Assembly (NCBI GenBank): GCA_947568835.1
Contig: OX387605.1
Location: 4,216,001-4,280,000, forward strand
Source of the DNA: Protonemura montana
Lineage: Eukaryota; Arthropoda; Insecta; Plecoptera; Nemouridae
Length of the DNA: 64,000 bases
Reading direction: 5' to 3'
The position numbers and the translations under genes were made by a program. Every line of letters begins with the position of its first letter. Within the stretch, counting starts at the first letter, position 1. The notes beneath the pieces are model-generated. The model ran no database searches. It was not told the origin of the DNA and saw only the letters and a list, made by a program, of their open reading frames with translations. This document shows, in pieces, positions 11,139 through 21,798 of this stretch.

Positions 11139-14100
11139 ATGCAGAATTTTACATCGAATGCTGGCTCACTGTTAGAGAAACACTGTGATGGTACGTAAGA
11201 CGATTTTCCTTATAAAATTTCAAGAAATTTGACATTCATCAGCCATTTCTGTCGTATTTCTTTATATGTTGTTTTCAAAGGCACTTCACCCCCCCCCCCC
11301 CCCCCGCCCTTAGACCTCTCCGCGCCAAGAATCTGTCAACACATTTAAATTTAAACTTTCCATTCTGAGTTTTGAGTTTTAATTATGAGTTCACCCATAT
11401 ATCCCCAATTGCAACTTATTGTAATTTATCTCAACAAATCTTATTTCTGATAAAAATACATTTTTACTGACCTAGGTAAGATGTCAAAAATGTAAAATTC
11501 TAGAGTAGGCTACATTGCTCCAATTCCATGCTGTAGAAAAGGACCCAAGCAAAGATCTTATTTTTGGTAGATATCCTTTTGATTTGATTTGATTTAGCAG
11601 CTGTCTACGGCCTAAATGATAACCTAGTTGCTAACTCAATGGGGTCTTGCTTAAGGACATCTATAGAAAACATAGCAAACACAAATGAGTGTACACATAA
11701 TTTATTCTTTGTGGGTAGTGGTTGTGCCCTGCAGCATCTCTTTCTTTTTTGGCTCACCAAAAACTCTCAATTTTAAATAAAATTGTTGTGGAAAGAATTT
11801 CTAGCAAAGTGTTTGAATTTTCATAAATAAAAAAATGTAGATACACATATTTGTTAATTTGATATGATTAGCAAACTTTTTGACTCATTTAATCGAAATG
11901 AAAATACAAAAATTTTGGTAGTGCTTGTAGAGTGGTTGGTTTAAAATTAACAAACCTTTAATCTGGATTATTTTTGATGAGAAAGTTTGATGATTTGGGG
12001 GCTTAGCGACTCACTGTTTTGACGACGGGCTCTGCGGCACTGGTCTAATGAGCCGGTTAATGAGTGGATGATGATGAACCTAACCTAGCCTAGAAGGGAT
12101 GAGGGAAAACTTGGCGGTACGTAGCCTTCAATTGAATAGCACCAAGAGGACCACCAGCTTAACTGTGGTCCTTTGGGGACCACCAGCCCTTCTGAAGGAC
12201 AGTACAATGCGAACAGCAGGATTCCTCCACAAATGCATGTTATCGAGAAGTTCATAAGCGAGGCGAGTGAAGTTGCTGTACTAACTTTCATCCCTCTTAC
12301 CTCTCTCCCAAACAGAACTGGTTATGTGTATTATGGTCACCCATCCAATACCAGACCCAGCGCAGTCTTGCTTAACTTCGGTGATCTCACGAGAACCGGT
12401 GTTTCCAATAATAATAATAATGTCTTTATTCCGTGAACAAATTGTACATTGTAATAGAATGCGTCATAAAATTAGAAAATTAAAATTAAAAATATTTACA
12501 TTAAAACATTTAAAACATTTAAAACATTTATAAAGGCGAGCGTCTAGGATAACATAAAATATTTAATTGTGTAAGGGCAGGTTGAAATTATGCCAAACCA
12601 ATTGGTAGTGAGAAAGTTTCACAAACTGAATCTGAGGTGCAGTTGAGCAGCAACCTGATATGGGGAATGGAATTGATTATTGTGATTGTTGCATCTATAA
12701 CGTCTTTTGTTTATTTTTTTGCAGATGAAGGCCAGGATGAAATTACTTTACTAAATGTATCTCTGAAGACAAATGCACAAATGCCAGTGGACCTCCTTGA
12801 CATGCTAGCCGAAGTGGCCTCAAAATCCTTGCAACATGATCCCAGTCTTGCTTCGCCGTCAAAACTACATCTGACGGAATCCAAACGGGCTCGTAACACA
12901 GCCAGTCGGCTTCTCAATTTGTTCTCTAAATTTGATGGAGATGAAATGCGCAGGAGGTTTACATTCACATGTATGTTTGATGTCGGAGGATGTGCAATGA
13001 CCTTCTCTAGTTTTGGAAGCGAGTTGAAAGCCAGGCAGAGTATGAAATTGCATTTGCTTGACCATGCACAACAAGCAGGTGCAACCACTGATAGTAAGTT
13101 ATACAAAATTATTTGTAACTGCACCTTGTTCTATGACCTTTTATGTGATGTTACCATTATCTGTCTGCTATATCATAATCATGACAAAATATACCATCAG
13201 GATCAATTATGGTTAAGCTAAAATGGGTATTTTTCACGAGATTTTGTAATGAAATACTTTTTGTAACTTGTTATCTTTGATGATTTGTGCATTTATGTCT
13301 TGTTCTACATGTTTTGTTACTTTTTTAGGAGTTTTTAAGCCAGGGAAAATTCAAGGAACTACCAGGAAATCTTTGGGTTCAAAAGGCTCTGCCAAAAGCT
13401 ATCTTGCATATGACCATCCAGATTCAATTTCAAAGCATACACTACATAAAAATGTATGTCGTGTAAAATCAAATTGCAAAATTCAATCTGACGAAACGTC
13501 TGCAGTTACTAAAAGTACTCTCAAATTGCAACAACACAATTTCACACATATCTGTGAAAGTCCAAAATGTGATAAACCAAATAGAAATGTATTACACCCA
13601 TATTTCTACGTTGCACATGATGAACATAACTACACTGCACCGAAAATAAACTCCGCTGAGATCTCCTTGGACTTGCCTTTCGTTTCAAATGCCGATCGCC
13701 GTTTAACTGAAATTGTTGATGTTCATGAAGACAACAATGCTTTAAGCAGCCTTAACAGTTTCATGGTGGACGAAGCTCATTATCTAAACGTAAGTTGGCG
13801 AAAAGTATCACAGATCTGAAGTATTACCTATTTATTACATTAGATTATGTATTTAACCTGAATGCAACTTTTTCTCTAGGTTCTTGTGACATGTTTGGAG
13901 AACAACAATAATTCACAGTTGACTAAATTGCCTTCTGTTGGAAAAGAAGTGTCTGTTATTACTACATTTGCTCCTGTTTCTTCTACACCTAAGGGTAAGA
14001 TGCAAATTACTTGCCAGATCAGCCAATAATAATAGATAATAAGACCGGGAAGATAAAATAGCTGTGCGTGATACTCAAATTGTAACAAATTCCCCACCCA

Positions 14101-16480
14101 AGCTTGGTCCATTGTACCCTCCAGGAAAGCCCTCCAACATAAATGCCACTAGTTTTGTACACACTGTAAATAGTACTATTAAGTGCGGCATTGTATTTGT
14201 AGGTAAAGCTGAGAAACACAACTTCAATCTTGCAGCTGACACCAAACAAGAAAAACATCCAGCAGAGAAGTTGACTGATGAGGTAAACGTAATAATCCAA
14301 ATGATTAGCCTTGTTTAGCATTTCAGTTCTTCTCTGGTTGACGCTCATGGAATTTTATTTTTAGGAAATGGCTATAAAATTAATAGGAGAGGCCAAGAAC
14401 AAGAGGTCGTCACAGCCACTCCATTGCACAATCTGCAAACCACACCGCCATTTCACAGCTTTAACAACTTTGATCAGCCATTACCGAAGCCATGCAGGTA
14501 ATTTATTATGGTCCTCCTATTATGGCATAGAATTTTTAGTATTCGAATGAAGCGATGAGATGTATACTAAGAGAAAGCTGGAAAACTGGAGAAGAAGTCC
14601 TACTCAAATAATTAGAATGGATTAATGTTAAAGACTTAATATCAATAAATGTACATACTTTTACACATAAAATGATACATGGAGAACTGCCAATGTATTT
14701 GAAAAATAGGTTGGAGTTTAAAGAAAATAGTTATAGAACAAGGGATGAATGTAAGATTGTAAATAAAATGGATAAATGTGGGAGTGTAGATAGGGGAATA
14801 ACGTACTTAGGCATAAGAGAATATAAAAAGTTACCTGCAAACATTAGAAAGAGTAGAAATGTAAATGAATTTAGTAGAAATGTAAGGCAACATATTACAC
14901 AAATGTAATGGAATAGAATAGAAAAATGCTAAATAAAAACATACAAATACAAATATCAACAAGTAACTACAAATAAATAAGCCTACATGGGGTTGCCTTG
15001 TAACTGGCTTGTTCTTTCCTGCAGGCATCAGGCCGTTCAAGTGCTTGGTCTGTCATCGCTCATTCACACGGCAGCACAGCCTCAAGTACCACCTGCTCAT
15101 CCACCAGAATGCAACCCGGTTCACGTGCTCGCACTGTTCGCGCAAGTTCCGCCATCCTGCGCACTTTCGTGAACACCTGCGTAAACACACAGGCGAGGAA
15201 CCATTCCACTGCTGTGACTGCACAGCAAGGTGAGTTGTCAGCGCTCATTGCTTCAATGTGTTCGGTGACCTTAAAAAGTTCCCAGATTCACTTTTAATGA
15301 TTTTCTCAAGAATTCAATTTCATACTTATTTATTTATTTATTTTTATTTATTATTATTATTCAGCTTAGGCATTATCCGGTGGCTGAAGCAATATAAGTC
15401 AGGTGGAGAATATTCTCTCCAATTGAGAAGCAGTAGGAATGGTCGTCATCTTCTCTGCAGGCAGTTGATTCCAGAGTCAAGGAACTGGCCTGGCAAGGAA
15501 CGAGTGCAGTCCGATGTTGGTCTTGTAGCGCCGTAGATTTAGTTTGAGGCTATGGTCATGCCGGGTTATTTTGGTTGAGAATGACCATAGCCCATCTAGG
15601 CCTTGCCAGGCAGGCTTCTTAATTAAAGCCTTGAAAAGGCATCGCAGTCCCACCCTACTTCTTCTACTTCTTCTTCTTCATGTCTTCTTTTAATTTATTT
15701 TTAGAAATAACAGAATCTGGTGAGCGATTTTTGGAGTAAGGGATGAGGTGAACTAAATATTATTCATGAATCATTTTGAGAGTCTTTGCCCTTATTTTCT
15801 AAAACACTACATTGTAGTTTGCCTCCATTGCCTGTTCCTTCCACTTACTACTGCAGAGCATGTTTGCAATTTTTTAACTATATTTGCATTTCAAAGTGGT
15901 GAAGGATCTCAGTATAAAAAAACAAAAACACCAAGTCTAATTGTTGTATCTCGCTCACTTTGGAATTATATGCTGATGATCCAATGATCCAGGTCCCTGA
16001 TTTACAATTAGTTCACGCTCTGCCCTTGGGATCTACAGGTTCAAGACCCGAAATACTTTCAAACGGCACCTACGGTCTCGACACAGCAAGGTGTTGACGG
16101 CTTCCGGGGAAATGTTCCAACTGGAGGAGGAAATAGGCGAGATGATTTTGCAACCTGGCGACGGATCGCAATCGGCTTCTGGCGGGCAAAACGCACCCCC
16201 TGCAGAGACCCTGGGGTCAAAACCAAGAGATCTCGCTAAAGAAAATACTCTGGATATGAATGCAGACGCCAATGGCAGTGCTTGTTTCGAAGAAAATAGT
16301 GAACCGTCAATGTGGAGTCCGTCCGATATAATCGTGGGTGTCATAATGGAGGAAATTAGTCGGGGAGACGCTTCAATGGGTAATACTCGAGACCTCCAGT
16401 CGAATGATGGCAATAATAACGCTACTAAACGAAGTGCCTTCTTTGTGGTAGATAAAGATACCTCACAACCTTCCATTTAG
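11139..16480 (+). CDS. C2H2 zinc-finger protein, eight coding exons
   Basis: Exons: 11139-11190, 12725-13093, 13329-13789, 13880-13994, 14203-14282, 14365-14497, 15025-15229, 16039-16480; phases agree and give 618 residues. The start is set by an in-frame TAA two codons upstream and by the first exon ending in exactly the phase the second needs. Four C2H2 fingers lie near residues 380-480: CTICKPHRHF...HYRSH, CLVCHRSFTRQHSLKYH, CSHCSRKFRHPAHFREH, and one split by an intron (HCCDC, then RHLRSRH). An additional finger-like segment in exon 2 has widely spaced cysteines (CMFDVGGC) before HLLDH. The N-terminal part includes MPVDLLDMLAEVASKSL; the C-terminus is acidic and low in complexity. It is probably a nuclear DNA-binding protein. 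I do not recognise the orthologue. Confidence 0.85.
11289..11305. repeat. Poly(C) tract, 17 bases
   Basis: An uninterrupted C run in the first intron of the zinc-finger gene. Length may be inexact because of sequencing slippage. Confidence 0.8.
12320..12405 (-). repeat. 5S-rRNA-derived sequence (truncated pseudogene or SINE3-type head)
   Basis: Read on the minus strand, this stretch contains GATCACCGAAGTTAAGCA, followed by CTGCGCTGGG and GGATGGGTGACC. These correspond in order to the middle of 5S rRNA, including the box A and box C parts of its internal promoter. The first ~25 bases and the 3' stem are missing or diverged, so it is not an intact 5S gene. A 5S head followed by unrelated body sequence is the layout of SINE3 elements, but I cannot define the body. 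It lies in the first intron of the zinc-finger gene, antisense to it. Confidence 0.7.
14560..14975 (+). mobile_element. 5'-truncated non-LTR retrotransposon, reverse-transcriptase C-terminal end
   Basis: An uninterrupted frame after a stop reads LEWINVKDLI, later HKMIHGELPMYLKNRL, SYRTRD, TYLGIREYKKLPANIRKS, then a stop near 14908 and an A-rich tail. The pattern of a P-x-YL motif, a YxTR motif and G-x-x-x-(W/Y)-x-x-LP is the C-terminal end of LINE-type ORF2 proteins. Only about 100 codons remain. It fills most of an intron of the zinc-finger gene, in sense orientation. Confidence 0.75.
15340..15660 (-). mobile_element. Degenerate non-LTR retrotransposon 3' end
   Basis: Read on the minus strand, the sequence gives HDHSLKLNLRRYKTNIGLHS, then FLARP and LWNQLPAEK, with in-frame stops, ending in a TAATAA/TAAATA-rich tail at about 15340. 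HSLKL and WNxLP are hallmarks of the C-terminal end of LINE reverse-transcriptase proteins. It is broken and 5'-truncated. It sits in the last intron of the zinc-finger gene, antisense, and is of a different family from the fragment in the preceding intron. Confidence 0.7.
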
Positions 16481-17492
16481 GTACTTCCAAAGCTGCCAAT
16501 AATTTGTGTAGTTTTTTTATTTGTGATGAATTGTGCATTACAGATGTCTGTGATATAGGGTTCGTTTTTGTTAAATTGTAGACAAAACCTACAGAACAGA
16601 GACAAAACGACTGACCTAGGGAAAATAGAATATATTTGTTGAGCTCATACATATATTTAATACAAAAAGGCATTTCTACTAATCTTAAGTACTTTCATAT
16701 TTTATTTAACCGTTAGTGTTTTAATATTTGATTTCTTCGGGAAAATCTCGTCTGAAGTTGAATTACAACTATTTTTAGCGTCAGACATGTGAAATATTTT
16801 TGATTTTAAGTTGAACAATTTCATAGTTCACTCTGTACTGACTGTTAATACTTGCAAGATCTAGCAAAAGATCTAAATTTAAGAATAGACTGATTTTCTT
16901 TACATTTTACTAGTTTTTATAAATAATTTCAGAAAATCCATACTTTTATTTAATAAAAGAACATGTAATACTATATGTACTAAACCTACATTGCACTGAT
17001 GGCAGATAGTAGCACCTGTCACTGACATGGCTGACACTAAACAAGGCATTCAGATCTAATTAAATCAGATGTGATTTAAACTGCAACCCAATCCTATACA
17101 CCAAAGGTACAGGAAGTATCTTCTCAAGTTTTTCTCTCTAACGTGATAAAGGCAACGGCCGAAACATCAACCAACTATCGCGGCCTGCCACTCCAATAGA
17201 CATATTTGTTCTCAAGTTTTGCAAACTCAAAATAACTAACAGTATAAGTAACACAAAAGAACAGGGACATGTTTGTATCCATTAACAACCTGACATAGTA
17301 ACAACCCCTGATATTGGTACTCATATTTTTGTAAAAGCTAGAGAATAAATTAAGACAAGTTTTCCATATGTCATGGAGGAGAGAAGACAGGATGGCTTTC
17401 TTAACAATCAATAGAAAAATATATATATTATTTTCTTCACTGGGCTTCTGTCATAATAGAAAATTGCAAGGTTCGATAAATTTAATTATTTA
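16481..17492. other. Intergenic region between convergent zinc-finger and HHAT genes
   Basis: Holds the zinc-finger 3' UTR with an AATAAA at 16952-16957, about 470 bases past the stop. A minus-strand AATAAA overlaps the HHAT stop codon (17489-17494), which would be unusually close; a further HHAT signal may lie to its left. No other gene is evident. Confidence 0.5.
16952..16957 (+). terminator. Polyadenylation signal for the zinc-finger gene
   Basis: AATAAA, the first canonical plus-strand signal seen downstream of the stop at 16480. Confidence 0.5.
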
Positions 17493-19944
17493 TTAGCTGG
17501 GGTGGCGCAGGCAAAATTTGCGTTGTTCCCAAATCTTGACCTCGGTAGACACCTGGCAGCAGCAGTAGCAGAAGAAAATCACGTAAATGTTCAAGAAGCC
17601 ATCTGTAAGCAGAAAGATTAGGTACCTCTAGCATATAAAAGGTCTAACAACTGTTTTTACTTAGTGTATCAAGGTGAGAATTCACTCCAAAGTGAACTTT
17701 ACCTTTATCAATACAAATTACAATATATTATAACAATATAATACAAATATTATCAATACAAACTATTACAGACCTTATCTTTACATTTACGCATTGAGAT
17801 ACACCACTCGTTTTACCTTCAGTGAACTTCTTTGCAAAGATATTCCCTATCTCCATGCCACCGAAGAAGTAGAAGTTGGAAACGCACGACATGGCAAACA
17901 GTGGGCTAGCAATGAGAGCGTGGAGGCGCCTGGTGTTTTCACTCCCGATCATTTTCTATGCAAAATTTTTAAAATTAGTTGGCCTGCAAAAGAAAAATGA
18001 ACCAAAATAGAACTGGAAATATAATAGACAAATTACCTGCCACGCCTGGTACCGTTCAGATGCTTGGACCAGCTTGGCAAACCCTTCGATTGTAACCCCA
18101 AGGAAGTTGAGGACCGACCATACAAGAATGAACATGTATGTTCGATGCCATACGTAGATGAAACAGAAACAGACGAATGATGCCCCCAACCTCCTGAATG
18201 TGTGAGGATTTATTCCTAGGCATGGGATATAGATGTACCTGTAATGGTGAAAGTAGAAATAAGCCAAAGAAAGATCTATTTGATAAACTCAGACTTTTAT
18301 ATTTCCTTTTTACAAAATATTATCTTGCAAAGTAAAAAGCAATTTTTTCCGACCTGACGAGGAATTTGTAGAGGCCACGGTCGAAATGCTTCCACATATC
18401 TGAGTAGAGGTGTATTCGTCCGATGCACTTGGGATGCCGTGGGGCATCAATTTTCTCGGCACGGGCCACCGTCGCGGTGATGCCATAGAACACGACGTAT
18501 TTGTGCATGAAGAACTGGCCCATGCAGTAGCCTAAACCACAGAGCGGCCAGGCTGTCAGCTGAGCCACCACCTGCAACCAAAGTGGTTACCAATCCATTA
18601 ATATAAGCGTGATGGTAAGAACAAGTTTCCTAAATATTGCTAAACCATTACTTACCATTGGTTGGTAGATAAGAGCATTGCAATAAACAAAATGTAGAGC
18701 AAACTCAGTAAACAATAGCCAGCCAACAAAACGTCCAATACCGAAAAGAAATGAGCCTGCCCGGCTCAACGTCCAGTGCTCATACGAACTCGTCAGCTGC
18801 GACAAAAAATGCTAATTACTCAGTTTGTTATTCATGGGCAAAATTTTTTTGTTTATCTAGAGGCTAAATAATTTAAAAAAAATGCAATAATTTCTTTTTT
18901 CTTAAGACATTCAGAGAAAAGGTGAGAATTCCAAAAATTCCATTAAACATCCAGAATTTTGAAAATTACAAAAACAGGCCCCCAAGATTAATTTTTAATT
19001 GAAAATCCTTACCCCAGTCTTGAATGTGCTATACAAGATGGTAGGACCTAGGAACATTGTTGGGAGATAGAATGCGTAACTTAGAAAATAAATAAAATCA
19101 ATGGCTCTGGGCAAACAGCTCGACTCTGATAAATGATCAAAGCAAAAGCTGAGACATCGTAAGTGCATCCACGCGATACAAACAAAGAGAAAATAGTGTT
19201 GTGCTTCAGACATTTCCAGCCAATCCTGAAAAGAAAATAGTCTTGTAGTTTAAAAGGAGCCAGAGTTTATACTAACAGAAGCAGTCAAATGCCACCATAC
19301 CTACCATATTGAAGTCTGCATTAAGTGTGCCCAAGAGAGCTAAGCTAGCTGACCAAATAGCCAGTGTACTTCTCATACGAAGAATAACAAAAAAAATACA
19401 CGGCTGAAGAAAAATTATTGCCGTAGCAACTAGGCCAATATATGTGATAGAAAAATAAACTGATATGATCAGATACCAGTACGGTAAGAGCTGAAAATAA
19501 TACAAACAAATAAATAAGCATACACTCAGTCTAAATAGCATGAACCCAAATTTCATAAAAGGAATAATACCTGTTGGAAAAAGTAGCGAACTAGTTCGGC
19601 GACAAGTAAATGAACAACCAGCCACGGTGACAAGGTAAGCAGGATATCTACCCATGTCTTCCATTCAAAGTCTGCATTGTCCTTTTTGCGGCCAAGCACA
19701 GACCATCCTGGTGCAAAGTCGTCTGATAAATAAGCATTGCCGTCATGACTGAAAACTTAAGAACATTTCCTGATTGAATAATATTAAACATAAGATGCTT
19801 TTGATTAGTTCCAAGCTAGTTACCGTAGTTGAGATACTTACAATTACTTGTCAGGTGAACTTGGTAGATTGAATAGAAAACTCCTGCTACCCAAATGAGA
19901 AAATAGGCAGTTATTTCTAATGTGTGATGGCGTGTCGGTACCAT
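17493..19944 (-). CDS. HHAT: HHAT, Hedgehog N-palmitoyltransferase (MBOAT family)
   Basis: A multi-pass endoplasmic-reticulum acyltransferase that palmitoylates the N-terminal cysteine of Hedgehog. Exons in transcript order: 19842-19944, 19571-19755, 19305-19490, 19013-19225, 18656-18796, 18354-18571, 18037-18238, 17817-17955, 17493-17602, giving 498 residues, close to the usual ~493. The N-terminus MVPTRHHTLEITAYFLI, the segment DNADFEWKTWVDI, the MBOAT core (YVVFYGITATVARAEKIDAP, then MWKHFDRGLYKFLVR) and YVWHRTYMFILVW match the family. The conserved Asp falls near residue 340 and the catalytic His near 380, almost the same positions as in human HHAT. Many hydrophobic segments are visible. 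The start of exon 2 is uncertain: the strong-looking acceptor at 19748 breaks the frame, and only the weaker AG before 19755 keeps it. Confidence 0.93.
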
Positions 19945-21798
19945 GTTATTATTCTTGAAATCAACACAAAAACAAACAGATTATTACCAAACAGCAGACA
20001 AAGTATAATAATGTCTAGCCTGCAAGAGAAGAAACCACTTCAAAGCATTGCACACCATTATATTGCATTTCAAATTATTATCTTGTTTCAGCTAGCTCTT
20101 TTGTCAAAAATAAATCATGAGAGGTTTGGTAAGGTATCTTTTCTCATGGTTACCTTGTGAAAAATAGCAGATCTACTGGACCAGTAATACTGGGTAATAC
20201 TATAGTAATACGCAACTACTAAATGACAGTAGGTGAAGAACGGCGGTTCATGCATGGAATTGGTTCATGATATCCCAATATGCCTAATATCTTAAAAAAT
20301 TAAACAAAATTAAGTCTAAAAGCAGTTATTATGGTATTTAAGGCTATGATAGAAAATTCCAGGGGCAATAAATTAACCTACTAATTAGAAAGTACACATG
20401 GAAAACAGGAATCCGACAAAAATTCGGCCAGATCAGTATTCTGGCTGTAGGACTAAAACCACAGCGTAGCGCGATTCCATGACTCTGTTTTTGAAATTTT
20501 TATTGCTAATGCTTAAGAAATAGGCTTGGTAGCAAAGGGGATCTAATCGATTTCAGCCGAAAAAGACAAATATAAAGGTTACGCAACAGCTTTACAAGCT
20601 TTGTAGCTACGTTATACCAATGGTTATACCCACAAATAGGTAAAGAGCTACGCATTTTTTTATATAAGATAAAAAATGTGCACATTTTTAAATAGGTACA
20701 TACTTAATTCGTACATTCAATTTAATCTCAAATTTTAAAATACACACCTGTTAAAAACCCACTTTTGACCAAACCATTATCAAATGTTTCGTCTCGACGG
20801 TCAAGATACAAAAGCAACTAGCAAGTGTCAATCACGATTAGTCTACCCTGATCATTTTCTCAAGTGCATAAATATGAATATTATATTCAATCAGGTAACA
20901 ATAAAAACATATTTATCACGTAATAATAGGTGCTTCTAACCTAGTCGGGTTGTTTACATTTAACACATGTGCTGAAATCCAACCGATGTTGCCAAGTTAT
21001 TGGACGTAACAAAGTATGACCATTCGTTAAAAATGGAGTAATTTAAAGAATTTTTATCAAAAACACGTTAAGCTAACCGTTTTGAGTTACGGAGGAAAAT
21101 GGTAACTCTCGAGCCTTTTCTCGTATTCCCAGGCACTTTGCCTGCGAATTACAGGTGCATTACAAAAAGAGTCCTCAAACATCGCACGTGGTCGCTCATA
21201 TGCCAATCCAGCCAGCTCCATGATGACCATGATGACCTTCGTTTCGCCGGCCTGACGATAATCAAAAACAATTATCTCCCTTGATTGTTGTTTCATATTT
21301 TGTATCTCTGCTGACGGAGAAGTGCAGCTGCCTTGAGATCTCTCCTGGTTATCAGTAGGTAATTCTCATAATGATGTTTTATTCTTAATTATTGAGCTAG
21401 CTCACCAGCTATTGTACTTTGATTATTAGGGTGTCTTGTACCAGGTCGAGAGAAGGTAGGTACTTGTGCGATTTTCGAAAATATGTCTGCTTTGATTATC
21501 TGTTCATTTTTAATTGCAGTAAGTTAAGTAATTCTAAAAATAACCCCTCATTTCACTCGGTTTTATGCATTTTCGTCATTTTTTGACCGTGCATACTTTG
21601 TACATAGCCATTCCACTTGTTGCTTATAATCTCAGGGCCATTTTTGGGCCTTATAATTTGGCACATTCCTTTGGTTTAATGACCTAATTACAATGTTTTC
21701 AATAGCTTTATTCAACATTAGTGAAACACCCTTACAGAAACCCAGTGCAGTTTTCTAACAAGGCTTGTGCACATTGCAGGTACTTTTACAACTATAAG
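19945..21798. promoter_or_regulatory. Divergent intergenic region between HHAT and MTHFD1
   Basis: About 1.85 kb separates two divergent start codons and must hold both promoters and 5' UTRs. An acceptor-like CATTGCAG just before 21781 suggests MTHFD1 has at least one upstream non-coding exon, with its ATG 19 bases into the next exon. No core promoter element stands out and I see no other gene. Confidence 0.45.

Noticed and set aside
12320-12405. Functional 5S rRNA gene
   Set aside because: The 5' end and 3' closing stem are missing; only the middle is preserved.
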